A stretch of 64,000 nt of DNA, from contig NZ_SMMI01000018.1 in assembly GCF_009733535.1 (NCBI RefSeq), positions 1 through 64,000 on the forward strand. Direction: 5' to 3'. Position 1 is the first letter of the stretch, and the number at the start of each line of letters is the position of its first letter. Below, piece by piece: positions 44,319 through 53,138 of this stretch. The notes beneath the pieces were generated by a model. It ran no database searches and was not told the DNA's origin. It saw nothing but the letters and a program-made list of their open reading frames with translations. The stretch comes from Sphingobacterium endophyticum. GTDB taxonomy: Bacteria; Bacteroidota; Bacteroidia; Sphingobacteriales; Sphingobacteriaceae. The translations under genes and the position numbers were made by a program.

Positions 44319-46076
44319 ATGAAAAATTCTCGTAAAATCAATCATAAAATAACGGCTATAATTGTTTTTGTGCTACTATTATCAAGTTGCAGCAAAGTAT
44401 TAAATGATGTTGAAGATTTGGAAAGGTATCCTGCAAAAGGAACTTTTGAAGATCCAATCACTGCTAATGCATTTTTATATAATTTATATTCAAGAACTCT
44501 TTCCGGATGGCCAGTAAACCAAGGGAATTATGCTGACGAATCTAAAGGAATCGTTGCAGAAGGTTGGATAACAACCGATAATTCAACAATGAAATTTTGG
44601 CCTTATCAATCCATTAGAAACATTAACATCTTTCTGCAAGAAATGTCCAATAGTTCATTATCCAAAGATCAAAAAGATCCAATGATTGGTCAAGCCAAGT
44701 TTTTAAGAGCATTCTTATATTTTAAAATGGTTTATCATCACGGCGGTGTACCAATAATTGAAGTCCCTCAGGATATAAATGATGATTTAAAAGTAAAAAG
44801 AAATTCTACTGCTGAATGTTTTGACTTCATTGAAAAGGATCTTAAAGAAGCAGAAACTGTTTTACCTAACAAATTTATTGGAGGAGATAGGGGAAAAATA
44901 GATAAAGCAATTGTAAAGGCTTTTTTAGGAAGAGTTTTGTTGTTCAAAGCATCCCCTCAGTTTAATCCTTCCAATCCCTACGGAAACTCTTTTTGGCAAA
45001 ATGCATATACTGCAAATAAGGATGCCATTACTTTTCTAGATCAAAATGGTTATGGGCTTCTAGAAGATTTCTCGAAATTATTTGAAACGAAAGGGCATAA
45101 GGAAAATATATTATCCGTAGTGTATGTTAATCCAGCAAAAACCAATGGCCGTGGAGAAGATGCGGTGCGTCCTCTTTCTGAATCAAAAAATGCAACCGGA
45201 GGAGACGAACCTACATGGGGAATGTCCCTTGCTTTTCCTATGAAGGATGGAAAAATGCCAGGCGATCCTAATTCAAAATACACATATAATCTTCAAACTT
45301 ACTGGAAGGATAGAGATCCAAGATTCGATGCAACATTAGTTTGGAATGCCAGTGTATATGAACTTAGTGGTATTAAGGGTAGACGACAATACACAATGGG
45401 TGGAATTGCTAAATCTATGGACGCTTTCGGCTTAACCCTTCAGGGCGAAAATTATAGCAGGACTGGATTATACACGAAAAAGGGAATTATGGAAGAGCTA
45501 CCTTCCACTCAAGTTACATTAAATGATGTAGATTGGCCAGAAATCCGGTATGCTGAAGTACTACTAAACTTGGCAGAAGCAGCAAATGAAACTGGTAAAC
45601 CGGCCGAAGCGATAGCTGCAATCAAAGAAATTCGTAAAAGAGCTGGAATTGAAAACGGAATAGACAATATGTATGGCCTCAAATCAGGAATGAGTAGAGA
45701 TGAAATTAGAACCGCTATATTAAACGAAAAGTATGTTGAGTTTATGTTTGAAGGAAAAAGATTCTGGGATTTGAGAAGACATCGGCTACTAGGTAAATTA
45801 AATGGAATGCATAAATATGGAATTATGGCAACTAAGGTAAATGGTAGATTACAAAATGAAATTACTACCGAAGACATTGGAAAAGCTAACCGATTTGAAT
45901 TATTACCTGAAAATTTCACCTACGAAGTAGTTGAATTAATTACAAACGGGCCTAAAGCAATGGTAATGCCTGATACTTATTATTTCTTTCCAATTCAACT
46001 CTCAAATATAAACCAAAATCCAAACTTAGAACAGAATGTTGGATGGGGTGGAAAATTTGACCCTACATTAAAATAG
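44319..46076 (+). CDS. SusD/RagB family surface lipoprotein (pair 2)
   Basis: 585 residues. The lipobox LLLSSC lipidates Cys24. Characteristic pieces are QAKFLRAFLYFKMVYHHGGV and PIIEVPQDINDD, the TPR-like KAFLGRVLLFKASPQFNPSN, WPEIRYAEVLLNLAEAANE and the KYVEFMFEGKRFWDLRRHRL box near the C-terminus, with YYFFPIQLSNINQNPNLEQN at the end. It captures substrate for the preceding SusC. A terminator follows at 46094. Confidence 0.95.
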   Translation: MKNSRKINHKITAIIVFVLLLSSCSKVLNDVEDLERYPAKGTFEDPITANAFLYNLYSRTLSGWPVNQGNYADESKGIVAEGWITTDNSTMKFWPYQSIRNINIFLQEMSNSSLSKDQKDPMIGQAKFLRAFLYFKMVYHHGGVPIIEVPQDINDDLKVKRNSTAECFDFIEKDLKEAETVLPNKFIGGDRGKIDKAIVKAFLGRVLLFKASPQFNPSNPYGNSFWQNAYTANKDAITFLDQNGYGLLEDFSKLFETKGHKENILSVVYVNPAKTNGRGEDAVRPLSESKNATGGDEPTWGMSLAFPMKDGKMPGDPNSKYTYNLQTYWKDRDPRFDATLVWNASVYELSGIKGRRQYTMGGIAKSMDAFGLTLQGENYSRTGLYTKKGIMEELPSTQVTLNDVDWPEIRYAEVLLNLAEAANETGKPAEAIAAIKEIRKRAGIENGIDNMYGLKSGMSRDEIRTAILNEKYVEFMFEGKRFWDLRRHRLLGKLNGMHKYGIMATKVNGRLQNEITTEDIGKANRFELLPENFTYEVVELITNGPKAMVMPDTYYFFPIQLSNINQNPNLEQNVGWGGKFDPTLK

Positions 46077-46093
46077 ATTCTTCATCAAAATAT

Positions 46094-46125
46094 AAAAGGC
46101 CTCAAAAATATTCTTGAGGCTTTTT
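46094..46125. terminator. Terminator of SusCD pair 2
   Basis: GCCTCAA / TTGAGGC with A and T tracts on either side and an 8-base loop. It lies between susD and the convergent hydroxylase gene and probably serves both. Confidence 0.75.
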
Positions 46126-46195
46126 ATATTTCATAACTTCATTTCTCTATTTCTTAAAATAATTGCAGGAAATTATTTAGTGAATAATTGAAATA

Positions 46196-47011
46196 TTAAC
46201 CCTTATCACTTTTTACTCTTTTAATATTAATGAATGGACTTTTCATTAAATATAAAAATCCCTGTTTCTTTTCGTCATCAAATTCCTCCAGGCCATATTT
46301 CATATCTTTTACAGGTATACTTTTGAATGTTCCAAAAATTCGATCCCAAACAATGAAAATATCAGCGAAATTACTGTCAGTGTAGAATTGATTTTGTTGA
46401 TGATGAACTCGGTGTTGATCCGGGGTAACGAAAATAAGTCCTAATGTTTTATTCAACCAAGTAGGGTAGTGGAGGTTTGCATGTTCTAAGAATAGGAATA
46501 TATTGAGAATAAAATAATACAAAGCCATTGAGAGAACATCAGTCCCAAAAATTCCAGCACATAGAATATTTCCAACTTGATAAACTAAAATCATCTCTAA
46601 TGGGTGAAATCTGAAAGTACTAGATGAATCCATCGTTGTATCGCTATGGTGAACCCGATGTAAACGCCACATGATTGGAACTTTATGGGCCGCAATATGG
46701 ATCCAATAAGTCGTAAAATCATATAACATAACACTGATTAGGAGCTTAATCCAAAATGGTAATTCTACAAGAAATAGGAGTCCAATCTTTCTTTCATTCA
46801 ACCATTCAATGCAATAAACTTGAATGACCACGATAAATAGGTTGAGAAGTGTTAATGTGATCTGAAACAAAATGTTTTGTAACAAATGAGAGCCTCTTTT
46901 CTTAAATGAAAAAGGATTGGATACAATCTGCTCCATAGTAAAGAAAAGGACTAATAACCCGATTATGATATAATTCGAGTTAATGTTTAGAATTTTATTC
47001 AGCAATTCCAT
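46196..47011 (-). CDS. Fatty acid hydroxylase / sterol desaturase family membrane enzyme
   Basis: 271 residues with about four to five membrane helices. The di-iron histidine clusters are complete: HIAAHKVPIMWRLHRVHHSD gives HxxxH and HxxHH, and TPDQHRVHHQQNQ near residue 205 gives the third. The family uses O2 to hydroxylate lipid chains or sterol-like lipids in the membrane. In Sphingobacteriaceae, which make sphingolipids, a lipid hydroxylase would be natural, but the substrate cannot be told from sequence. It stands alone on the minus strand. Confidence 0.93.
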   Translation of the reverse strand: MELLNKILNINSNYIIIGLLVLFFTMEQIVSNPFSFKKRGSHLLQNILFQITLTLLNLFIVVIQVYCIEWLNERKIGLLFLVELPFWIKLLISVMLYDFTTYWIHIAAHKVPIMWRLHRVHHSDTTMDSSSTFRFHPLEMILVYQVGNILCAGIFGTDVLSMALYYFILNIFLFLEHANLHYPTWLNKTLGLIFVTPDQHRVHHQQNQFYTDSNFADIFIVWDRIFGTFKSIPVKDMKYGLEEFDDEKKQGFLYLMKSPFINIKRVKSDKG

Positions 47012-47097
47012 ATATATAGTTTTTAGGGTTTCATTAATTAAACCTGGTTATGCTAATCAGAAATTGGCTAATGACAATAGGGATATGTTTATAATTG

Positions 47098-47120
47098 GGT
47101 AATAAAGGTTGTTTATTACC
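47098..47120. repeat. Perfect 9-bp inverted repeat in the 47-kb remnant region
   Basis: GGTAATAAA / TTTATTACC with a 5-base loop GGTTG. It has no T tail on either side. It lies between the hydroxylase start and the DinB-like remnant and may be an operator or chance. Confidence 0.35.
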
Positions 47121-47266
47121 AAAGGACCAGCTTGAATTTCATATTAAAATCTGAAGGTGCTGCTTAATTTAGTGGATAGGCAAATAAAAATTGAAAGAAA
47201 TATTTCTTTACAATGGATGTCAATTTTTTATAACGAACATATTAATTTACAAAGAAAACGCAAATT

Positions 47267-47560
47267 TTATCGTTTAAAAATTATAAAATCTGAAATAATA
47301 GGTTCCAACCCTGAATTTCTGAATTCAGTTGCAATTTGACCGCGATGATAAGTTGAATTATTGTGTATATGAAAAAGTAAGTCTCGAACATTGTTCTTAT
47401 AGAGTTCCCCCGTCGACTTCTTTTAATGTATTTCTTCATCTAACTGATTCCTTTCTAAAAGCTCCAAACTGGTCTGATAATTATTTTGATCAATATCTTT
47501 TAAATCAGATAGCTTGCGGATTTCCCAAAATGCTTTTCCTATTACTGGATTCTCTAAAGT
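47267..47560 (-). pseudogene. DinB-like protein remnant with in-frame stop
   Basis: Reading the minus strand in one frame gives WEIRKLSDLKDIDQNNY..., a TAA at 47423-47425, then KKSTGELYKNNVRDLLFHI continuing through HNNSTYHRGQIATEFRNSG and ending IISDFIIFKR-stop at 47267. The last 55 residues are an unmistakable DinB C-terminus (N-H/N-STYHRGQI motif with the metal His). The frame is the same on both sides of the stop, and the family normally has an aromatic residue where the TAA sits. No start codon is present upstream, so this is a broken gene. Confidence 0.7.
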
Positions 47561-47789
47561 TTATGATTCTGAGTATAACCCTGCTTCTAAATTTGCAGCA
47601 ATAATGACCTGTTCAAATGCAGATGATGGTTGTCCTTATATCCCAGGTGCTGAACAACAAATTCCTGTAACCTATTTACACCCTAAAATAGCAGATCATA
47701 CTACGGATGAAGAAAGTGTTTTTCAGAATCGTAGTGTTGAAATAGCTAGAGAAATGTTTTATGTCTTTTCTCAAACTGACCTAAAATAA
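47490..47789 (+). pseudogene. C-terminal remnant of an ArsC-like / low-molecular-weight phosphatase-family protein
   Basis: The plus-strand frame gives FSKVYDSEYNPASKFAAIMT, CSNADDGCPYIPGAEQQIPV, HPKIADHTTDEESVFQNRSV and ends EIAREMFYVFSQTDLK. This matches the last half of Bacteroidota 'arsenate reductase / protein tyrosine phosphatase' proteins as I know them, including the MTCSxADxxCP segment. The N-terminal half with the catalytic CTHNSRRS-type loop is missing and a stop (TGA at 47487) precedes the frame. The antisense DinB remnant overlaps its start. Hence a truncated, probably dead gene. Confidence 0.65.
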
Positions 47790-47956
47790 TTCTGAGGTCC
47801 TTCAACATTACTAATTTAATAATCAATTCGCTACAAAATTTTTTTTATTTCCATTCTTAACTATCTTTTGCAATACATCTAGAAAATAATTAGAGAAGTC
47901 TTCTTACTTTAGAATCACTAACTACAGATTCATTCTAATTATTAATCTATTACCCC

Positions 47957-48235
47957 ATGAAAGTTCCAGAAACGCATGGTACATACGGCGCATCTTTATT
48001 TGATATTAGGTGGCAACAAAAACGTAAGTCAATCCTCGCAAGGGATTTGAATAAGTGCGTTATTTGTCAAGAAGCTAAAGATTTACAGGTTCACCATCGT
48101 CAGTATCATTTTATTAACCGCCTCAATCGATTCAAAGAACCCTGGGATTACCCAAATGAATTGCTGATTACACTTTGTTCTGTTTGCCATAAACGTGGAC
48201 ATCGTAAATATAAAATACCAACCAAATACATTTAA
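47957..48235 (+). CDS. Small HNH-type zinc-finger protein
   Basis: 92 residues. Cys34/Cys37 (CVIC) and Cys74/Cys77 (CSVC) flank HHRQYHF (His46-His47), the arrangement of an HNH endonuclease-like fold with a zinc site. The N-terminal SLFDIRWQQKRKSILARDLN resembles the helix before many phage and bacterial HNH modules. It could be a nuclease or a DNA-binding remnant of one. It leads a compact operon: the coiled-coil gene starts 4 bp later and the DUF4407 gene 1 bp after that. Confidence 0.8.
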   Translation: MKVPETHGTYGASLFDIRWQQKRKSILARDLNKCVICQEAKDLQVHHRQYHFINRLNRFKEPWDYPNELLITLCSVCHKRGHRKYKIPTKYI

Positions 48236-48239
48236 TCTA

Positions 48240-48794
48240 ATGAGTCTATTTAATTTTTTTAAGAAAAAGCAGAATGGAAGCTCTCCAGAAGAGGCTTTGT
48301 TAAATGGTCATCTACCACCTATCCCCGAAGATATCTTTGTTGAAAAAGATACAGTGCAGGATTGGACAGCGCCTGTGAATTCTTTCACCGGAATTAATGC
48401 TATTTATGCTTATTTGCAGTCCGATTTCGAATCTAAGGGATTTAATGATGCTTTGACCAGTCCTGATGAAAAATATAAAGAAGATAACCTACGATTGATC
48501 AAATTTGACCTCGAAATCATTATTTCTAAAGTCAAAACTTATCATGATTCATTCCTCAAAGAATTGGAATTCCATATCAATTCACGGAAAAGATCTGGTT
48601 TAATTGACTTAGTCGAGGAATTACTCTCAAAAAAAGAGGATTTGGAAAACCATATTCGTAAGGTTACCGATATAGAAGAGTCTTTAAAAACTGATTCGGG
48701 CCTGTTCGAGCGTGCTATTTTAGCATATAAAAGAGGTTTTACAAAAGGTTTAGCCTCCATTACACAACGTACCTTACTTGCTAAAGAGTTTTGA
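48240..48794 (+). CDS. Soluble coiled-coil protein of unknown function in the DUF4407 operon
   Basis: 184 residues from the ATG at 48240 (MSLFNFFKKKQNGSSPEEAL); a longer frame to 48195 runs into the HNH gene and is unlikely. The first 60 residues are Pro/Glu-rich, and the rest is helical with heptad character (NLRLIKFDLEIIISKVKTYH, then GLIDLVEELLSKKEDLENHI). There is no signal or membrane segment. I do not recognise the family. It is placed 4 bp after the HNH gene and 1 bp before the DUF4407 gene, so it probably works with the membrane protein. Confidence 0.75.
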   Translation: MSLFNFFKKKQNGSSPEEALLNGHLPPIPEDIFVEKDTVQDWTAPVNSFTGINAIYAYLQSDFESKGFNDALTSPDEKYKEDNLRLIKFDLEIIISKVKTYHDSFLKELEFHINSRKRSGLIDLVEELLSKKEDLENHIRKVTDIEESLKTDSGLFERAILAYKRGFTKGLASITQRTLLAKEF

Positions 48795-48795
48795 T

Positions 48796-49749
48796 ATGAA
48801 GAAGAACTTATGGCTAAGGTTTGGTTGTTTCCTGACCGGCTACAATTACTATCTCGTTCAGCATTCCAGTGAGCTTAGCTCAAAGGCTGTCAAAAAATTT
48901 ACTTCTGCAATTTTATTGATTGTATTGGTATGGATGTTTATTGCTTATTCTTTTGCAACTAGCTATCTCCATGTTGGTTTCTGGGGAGGAATATTGGCCT
49001 CAATTATCGCTGCTTTTGTGGTTATACAGATCGAACGTATTATTATTTTATCGACTAAAGTTAATAAATGGTCTGTTGGATTTCGAATTGCATTAGCTAT
49101 CGTGATGGCAATTCTAGGATCTTTTATTCTTGATCAGATTATTTTCAAGGATGATATCGAACTCAAGAAAACTCAGATAATGGAGGAACGAGTGAAAGTT
49201 GCGATTAAAAATTCTGAAAACGATATCAACGATCAGGTGAAAAGCATAGACAACAGCATTGAACAGCTAGAAACGCGCTCTCAAAAATTGTCCGATGAGC
49301 TTCAAAAGAATCCCGTTATCGTAACATCTTATACCAATACATCAGTTACTCGGGATAATCAAGGCAATAGAATCAACAGTACCAATTCAACTAATAAAAT
49401 GGTCAATGAGAATCCTAAAAAACGAGAACTAGAACAGATTAATGATCAGATCAACATTCTCAATTCTCAGAAATTTAAAACAATAGGTTCATTAGATTCT
49501 ATTAAAGCAAATAAAGAAAAAGATCTACGAAAATCATCTGGATTTATCGATGAGTTGAATATTCTGCATGATGTCATTACCAGTTCAAATATTGGCTTTA
49601 CAGTGTATCTGCTTTTCTTTCTCTTTTTCCTCTCTATTGAATTATTCGTAGTGACTATTAAGCTATTTGACAAAGCCTCAGATTATGATAAATTGATAAA
49701 CCATCAAACTGAAGTCAGAATGAAGATGCTTGAAAGATTAAATGGGTAG
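48796..49749 (+). CDS. DUF4407 membrane protein
   Basis: 317 residues from the ATG at 48796, one base after the previous stop. The N-terminus WLRFGCFLTGYNYYLVQHSS is typical of DUF4407. Membrane helices lie near 38-58, 64-84 and 100-122; then a long cytosolic or periplasmic coiled coil (about 130-260, SENDINDQVKSIDNSIEQLE and onward) loops back to a final helix near 275-298 (FTVYLLFFLFFLSIELFVVT). The family's role is unknown. It closes the three-gene operon and is followed by a 16-bp-stem hairpin. Confidence 0.88.
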   Translation: MKKNLWLRFGCFLTGYNYYLVQHSSELSSKAVKKFTSAILLIVLVWMFIAYSFATSYLHVGFWGGILASIIAAFVVIQIERIIILSTKVNKWSVGFRIALAIVMAILGSFILDQIIFKDDIELKKTQIMEERVKVAIKNSENDINDQVKSIDNSIEQLETRSQKLSDELQKNPVIVTSYTNTSVTRDNQGNRINSTNSTNKMVNENPKKRELEQINDQINILNSQKFKTIGSLDSIKANKEKDLRKSSGFIDELNILHDVITSSNIGFTVYLLFFLFFLSIELFVVTIKLFDKASDYDKLINHQTEVRMKMLERLNG

Positions 49750-49809
49750 GAGTGGGATTTTTTAATTCCTCATCAGTTAATTGAGAGAATGTGGTAGAGT
49801 TCATATTGG

Positions 49810-49848
49810 TCAATTTCATAATTTAGTTTAATTAAATTATGAAATTGA
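49810..49848. terminator. Long AT-rich hairpin after the DUF4407 operon
   Basis: Perfect 16-bp arms (TCAATTTCATAATTTA and complement) with a 7-base loop. It lies 60 bp after the operon end. The T tail is poor, so it may be a terminator, an mRNA 3' stabiliser or another structural element. Confidence 0.5.
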
Positions 49849-49986
49849 GCAAATATTTTATGAAATTTTATTTTCGATCAACTAGTTCTTCTAAGGTTTA
49901 ATAACTAATCTGAAAGAAATTCAAAGGTAATATCTTTAAGCTCAAAATTAACTATGTAATTGACAATCTATTATTTATCATACATA

Positions 49987-50532
49987 TCAATAATTTAAAA
50001 TATTTTTTATCTGTTGAATATGTCTTATGTTATGATAAATTACAATCTTAAAAACATCGCCGAGTTTAAGTTTTATCCATTTGCTGATCGAAATACTTGT
50101 TTTAGTCTTTTCCAGGTCTTTGGATCTAGCAATTTTAAGTAAATCAAGCATTTTGCTCTGTTGTTCTAGAAATTCCTTAATCACATCCCTAGTTAAATTT
50201 GAATGAATAGGATCCATAGATTTGAAGGTCTTCATTTTATTGAGCTTTTGTTTGGGAAGCATGCTCTTCGCAAAATAATTGCCTAAAAAACCACTATGAA
50301 AAAACTCCGATGATTTTTCAAAATTTTGATTCATTTTTTTATGAATTTCATCCAAATAAAAGTCACCGTATAGATTTAAATGCTTTAAACACTCTAAAAC
50401 ACTCCAAGTATCTTTATTAATTCTTCGATTTAATTCTTCGTTTGTTAAAATTTCTAAATTTTCTACATAAATAATAATTTCTTCAGTTTCTGATTTCAAA
50501 TTATTAAGAAGGAGTTCGGATTTAATTCGCAT
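49987..50532 (-). CDS. DinB family protein
   Basis: 181 residues from the ATG at 50532; a TTG five codons earlier is a poorer start. The four-helix DinB fold is suggested by RINKDTWSVLECLKHLNLYG (the first metal His in the W-S-x-x-E-x-x-x-H motif) and the closing YHNIRHIQQIKNIL, which carries the last His residues. Members are metal-dependent thiol transferases or hydrolases of unknown substrate. It lies 52 bp after the Crp/Fnr-type gene on the same strand. Confidence 0.88.
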   Translation of the reverse strand: MRIKSELLLNNLKSETEEIIIYVENLEILTNEELNRRINKDTWSVLECLKHLNLYGDFYLDEIHKKMNQNFEKSSEFFHSGFLGNYFAKSMLPKQKLNKMKTFKSMDPIHSNLTRDVIKEFLEQQSKMLDLLKIARSKDLEKTKTSISISKWIKLKLGDVFKIVIYHNIRHIQQIKNILNY

Positions 50533-50584
50533 GTTTTTTTTATGCAATATTCAAATAAAATATCTGAGAAAGCCTTGATTGAAA

Positions 50585-51100
50585 TCAATACTTTTTAAGT
50601 CTAGACAATGTCTCAGGAGTCATCCTTAAGTAGTTCGCAATATATTTATGTGGAATAATTTGAAATAATTTTGGATTTCTATGTAAAACTCGTTGATATC
50701 GTTCTTTTGGAGAAATTAAAAGTAAATCCTTCTCCCTTTCTATTTGCTGTAGAACCAAGTCTTCCAATATTCTTATATATAATTCTGTATTTACTTTTGA
50801 GCTGTAAATGAAATTAAAAAAATCTCTTTTATCGGCGAACCAAACCTCAGATTTCTTAATAGCTTGAATCATAAAATCTGAACGTTTATCATTGATAAAG
50901 GAATCTAAAGCGACAATTAAATCTCCAGCATACCCAAACCTAACAATTTGTTCTTCGTCTTCTTGGTAAATTGATATTTTTAAACTCCCAGTTTTTATTA
51001 AATAAATTCTGGTATCAATTGTATCATGCTGTTTTAGAAAATCATTTCTCTTAACAATAATTTTCTGATTAAATATGTGGATTAATGCGTTGAGATACAA
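50585..51100 (-). CDS. Crp/Fnr family regulator with shortened N-terminus
   Basis: 171 residues if translation starts at TTG 51100, the only usual start between the upstream in-frame stop and the domain. The cyclic-nucleotide-binding fold is present (RNDFLKQHDTIDTRIYLIKT, then the FGYAGDLIVALDSFINDKRS loop), as is the C-terminal winged helix, IPHKYIANYLRMTPETLSRL. Relatives usually have a helix of some 35-40 residues before KxDFL; here about 17 exist, and no ATG is available. It could be a true short variant with a TTG start or a gene that lost its 5' end. It starts 18 bases after the methyltransferase stop. Confidence 0.75.
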   Translation of the reverse strand: MYLNALIHIFNQKIIVKRNDFLKQHDTIDTRIYLIKTGSLKISIYQEDEEQIVRFGYAGDLIVALDSFINDKRSDFMIQAIKKSEVWFADKRDFFNFIYSSKVNTELYIRILEDLVLQQIEREKDLLLISPKERYQRVLHRNPKLFQIIPHKYIANYLRMTPETLSRLKKY

Positions 51101-51118
51101 TGTTATATAAGTTAGTTT

Positions 51119-51757
51119 TTACGATTGTTCCTTCCTTGCAATTATAATCTTATGATTTTGACGCTCTTGACCCGAATCGCCATATCCCACGGTTAATTCA
51201 TCAAGGAATTCAATGCGCTTTGATTTTAATAAATCTATTATTTTATCCGACTGATAGAAGTAGAAAAAGACTCTATCGCCACTTGAGGAAACTTGATAAC
51301 TCGAATTTTCATAATTTCCCTCTACAAAACTTAAATATAAAATACCCTGATCATTCAGTTTATTCGCAATGTTATCAATGAAAGCTTCAAGTTCTTTTAA
51401 AGACAAATAAGGAATCAAAAAGCCTGCAATAATACCATCAAATATCCCCGAGACTTGTTCGATTTTCTTCGCATCCATCACCTCAAACATCAAAGTTGGA
51501 TTGTTCTTCTTGGACAATTCAATCATATTAGGAGAATAATCAACTCCCAATAATTCCATTTCAGGTAACTTTGTCAATAAATACTTGCTTATGTTTCCAG
51601 GTCCACATCCTATTTCTAAAATCTTCGGCCTTTGATTTATTAATAAACTAAAAAACTGATCATAGCTTTTATTATAAATTTTAAGATCCATGAATTTTTC
51701 TTGATACTTTAAATAAACTTTATTCCAAGTCTTGAAGGTTTCTTGATGTTTGTCCAT
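51119..51757 (-). CDS. SAM-dependent class I methyltransferase
   Basis: 212 residues. Motif I is KILEIGCGPGNISKYLL near residue 45; ELLGVDYSPNMIELSKKN supplies the acidic residue binding the SAM ribose; FDGIIAGFLIPYLSLKELEA is the post-I/motif II stretch. A generic small-molecule methyltransferase fold, soluble; substrate unknown. It is the first gene of a minus-strand run with the Crp/Fnr-type regulator and DinB. Confidence 0.9.
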   Translation of the reverse strand: MDKHQETFKTWNKVYLKYQEKFMDLKIYNKSYDQFFSLLINQRPKILEIGCGPGNISKYLLTKLPEMELLGVDYSPNMIELSKKNNPTLMFEVMDAKKIEQVSGIFDGIIAGFLIPYLSLKELEAFIDNIANKLNDQGILYLSFVEGNYENSSYQVSSSGDRVFFYFYQSDKIIDLLKSKRIEFLDELTVGYGDSGQERQNHKIIIARKEQS

Positions 51758-51836
51758 GACCTTTATGCCTTATAAATCCAATTATTCATTCATACTTGAA
51801 AAATAAGACAAAAATCTTAATTATATTTATTTCAAC

Positions 51837-52847
51837 CTACATTTTAAGTCGATAGGTAATTCCAAACATAAACATGGATTCAGGGACAAACTGTTTTTTA
51901 TTAAGTTGAAATAATGATAGCCTGTAATTTACGTTAGCACTTAGATCATTCGTTAATTCATAAGATAGTGGAATCCATATTCCCAGTTGATGTCTATAAT
52001 CTACATATTTTTCGAGTGTACCAGGTAATATACTTGTTCTCATAACATTTTCCAATTCAAGATTAGGTTTTCGTGTGGTTGCATACACTCGATCCACATT
52101 TACATTCTGGTCAGGATGAAAGATTGAATATTCCAACTCATTAAAATTATAGGATAAACCATATCCCAACCTGAATTTTTGTATCCTATAGTTATTACTC
52201 AGGGATAGCTGATGGGAAAATTCTCGAGCATGTTTATCCTCGTAAATAATCAAGGGTGGGGGGAGAGGTAAATTTTTCAATAGATAAGTATGGCCTGAAA
52301 AATTTAAGTATCGATTCGGACGATAATAATAGTTTAATCCCATGCCCAAACCATAAAATCCCGCAACTGTACTTTTTATTCCAGAATGATCTTTTCGATT
52401 ATATAGATTCACAATGGGAATTTCAAATTGTAATTCCCAAGAATGCTTTGAAATTTTAGGTTCATAGGAATAATAACCCTTTTTTGTTTCAGTTGAATCT
52501 AAATAGATATTTCCGGGGTAAGTAAATCGCTTGGGATGTAGTAAATCAACTAATATTCCGGCTCCATAGCCAATTGCCAAATTACTCCAAAATGCAAAGG
52601 ATAGTTTTTTCTTGACAATATATTGCTGTGCTAAACTATCTTGAAATACACTGAATTGTATGCTGTCCATTTTACGCAATACATGAATAGTTGCTTTCTT
52701 ATTTTGAATATTGACACTGCCTTCATTGTAATAGACAGTTCCTCCATGTTGAGTATGAATATTGATTTTTTTATACGGTGAATTAAAAATAGCAGCACAG
52801 GAAGTCAGTAACAATACCGAGGATAGCATTAGAAAATACCTAATCAT
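51837..52847 (-). CDS. Lipoprotein with a predicted beta-rich body, unknown function
   Basis: 336 residues; MIRYFLMLSSVLLLTSC gives a lipoprotein with Cys17. A short first domain (about 20-75, IHTQHGGTVYYNEGSVNIQN) resembles the PEGA-like or DUF-type domains that open with 'KKINIHT...'. The rest has many alternating aromatic strands such as LGMGLNYYYRPNRYLNFSGH and ends FMFGITYRLKM, like an outer-membrane barrel end. I do not recognise a named family. Single gene. Confidence 0.75.
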   Translation of the reverse strand: MIRYFLMLSSVLLLTSCAAIFNSPYKKINIHTQHGGTVYYNEGSVNIQNKKATIHVLRKMDSIQFSVFQDSLAQQYIVKKKLSFAFWSNLAIGYGAGILVDLLHPKRFTYPGNIYLDSTETKKGYYSYEPKISKHSWELQFEIPIVNLYNRKDHSGIKSTVAGFYGLGMGLNYYYRPNRYLNFSGHTYLLKNLPLPPPLIIYEDKHAREFSHQLSLSNNYRIQKFRLGYGLSYNFNELEYSIFHPDQNVNVDRVYATTRKPNLELENVMRTSILPGTLEKYVDYRHQLGIWIPLSYELTNDLSANVNYRLSLFQLNKKQFVPESMFMFGITYRLKM

Positions 52848-53138
52848 ATAAATAAAATGGTTTGGAAAGAATCACTTATTAATATTCAATAAAATTTCTC
52901 TAAAGTATAAAAATTATTGTTAATTAATTATGATAGTTATGTTAGAATTCTTGTATTATAAACTATTTAACATAAGTATAATTACAACTTCAGTAATTAT
53001 GGTATATATATCAGTAATTGGGATAATCATATTTTTAGTTTTAAACCTGAACTTTGTTTAAGTTGTTATTCATAGATCAGGAATGTTAAATTTCTTTAAA
53101 GCCTGACTAACAGTATTCAATTAAAAAATATAAGCAGC

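Noticed and set aside
47157..47604. Plus-strand frames of 60-91 codons in the remnant region
   Set aside because: They are antisense shadows of the DinB-like remnant and have no protein-like composition.
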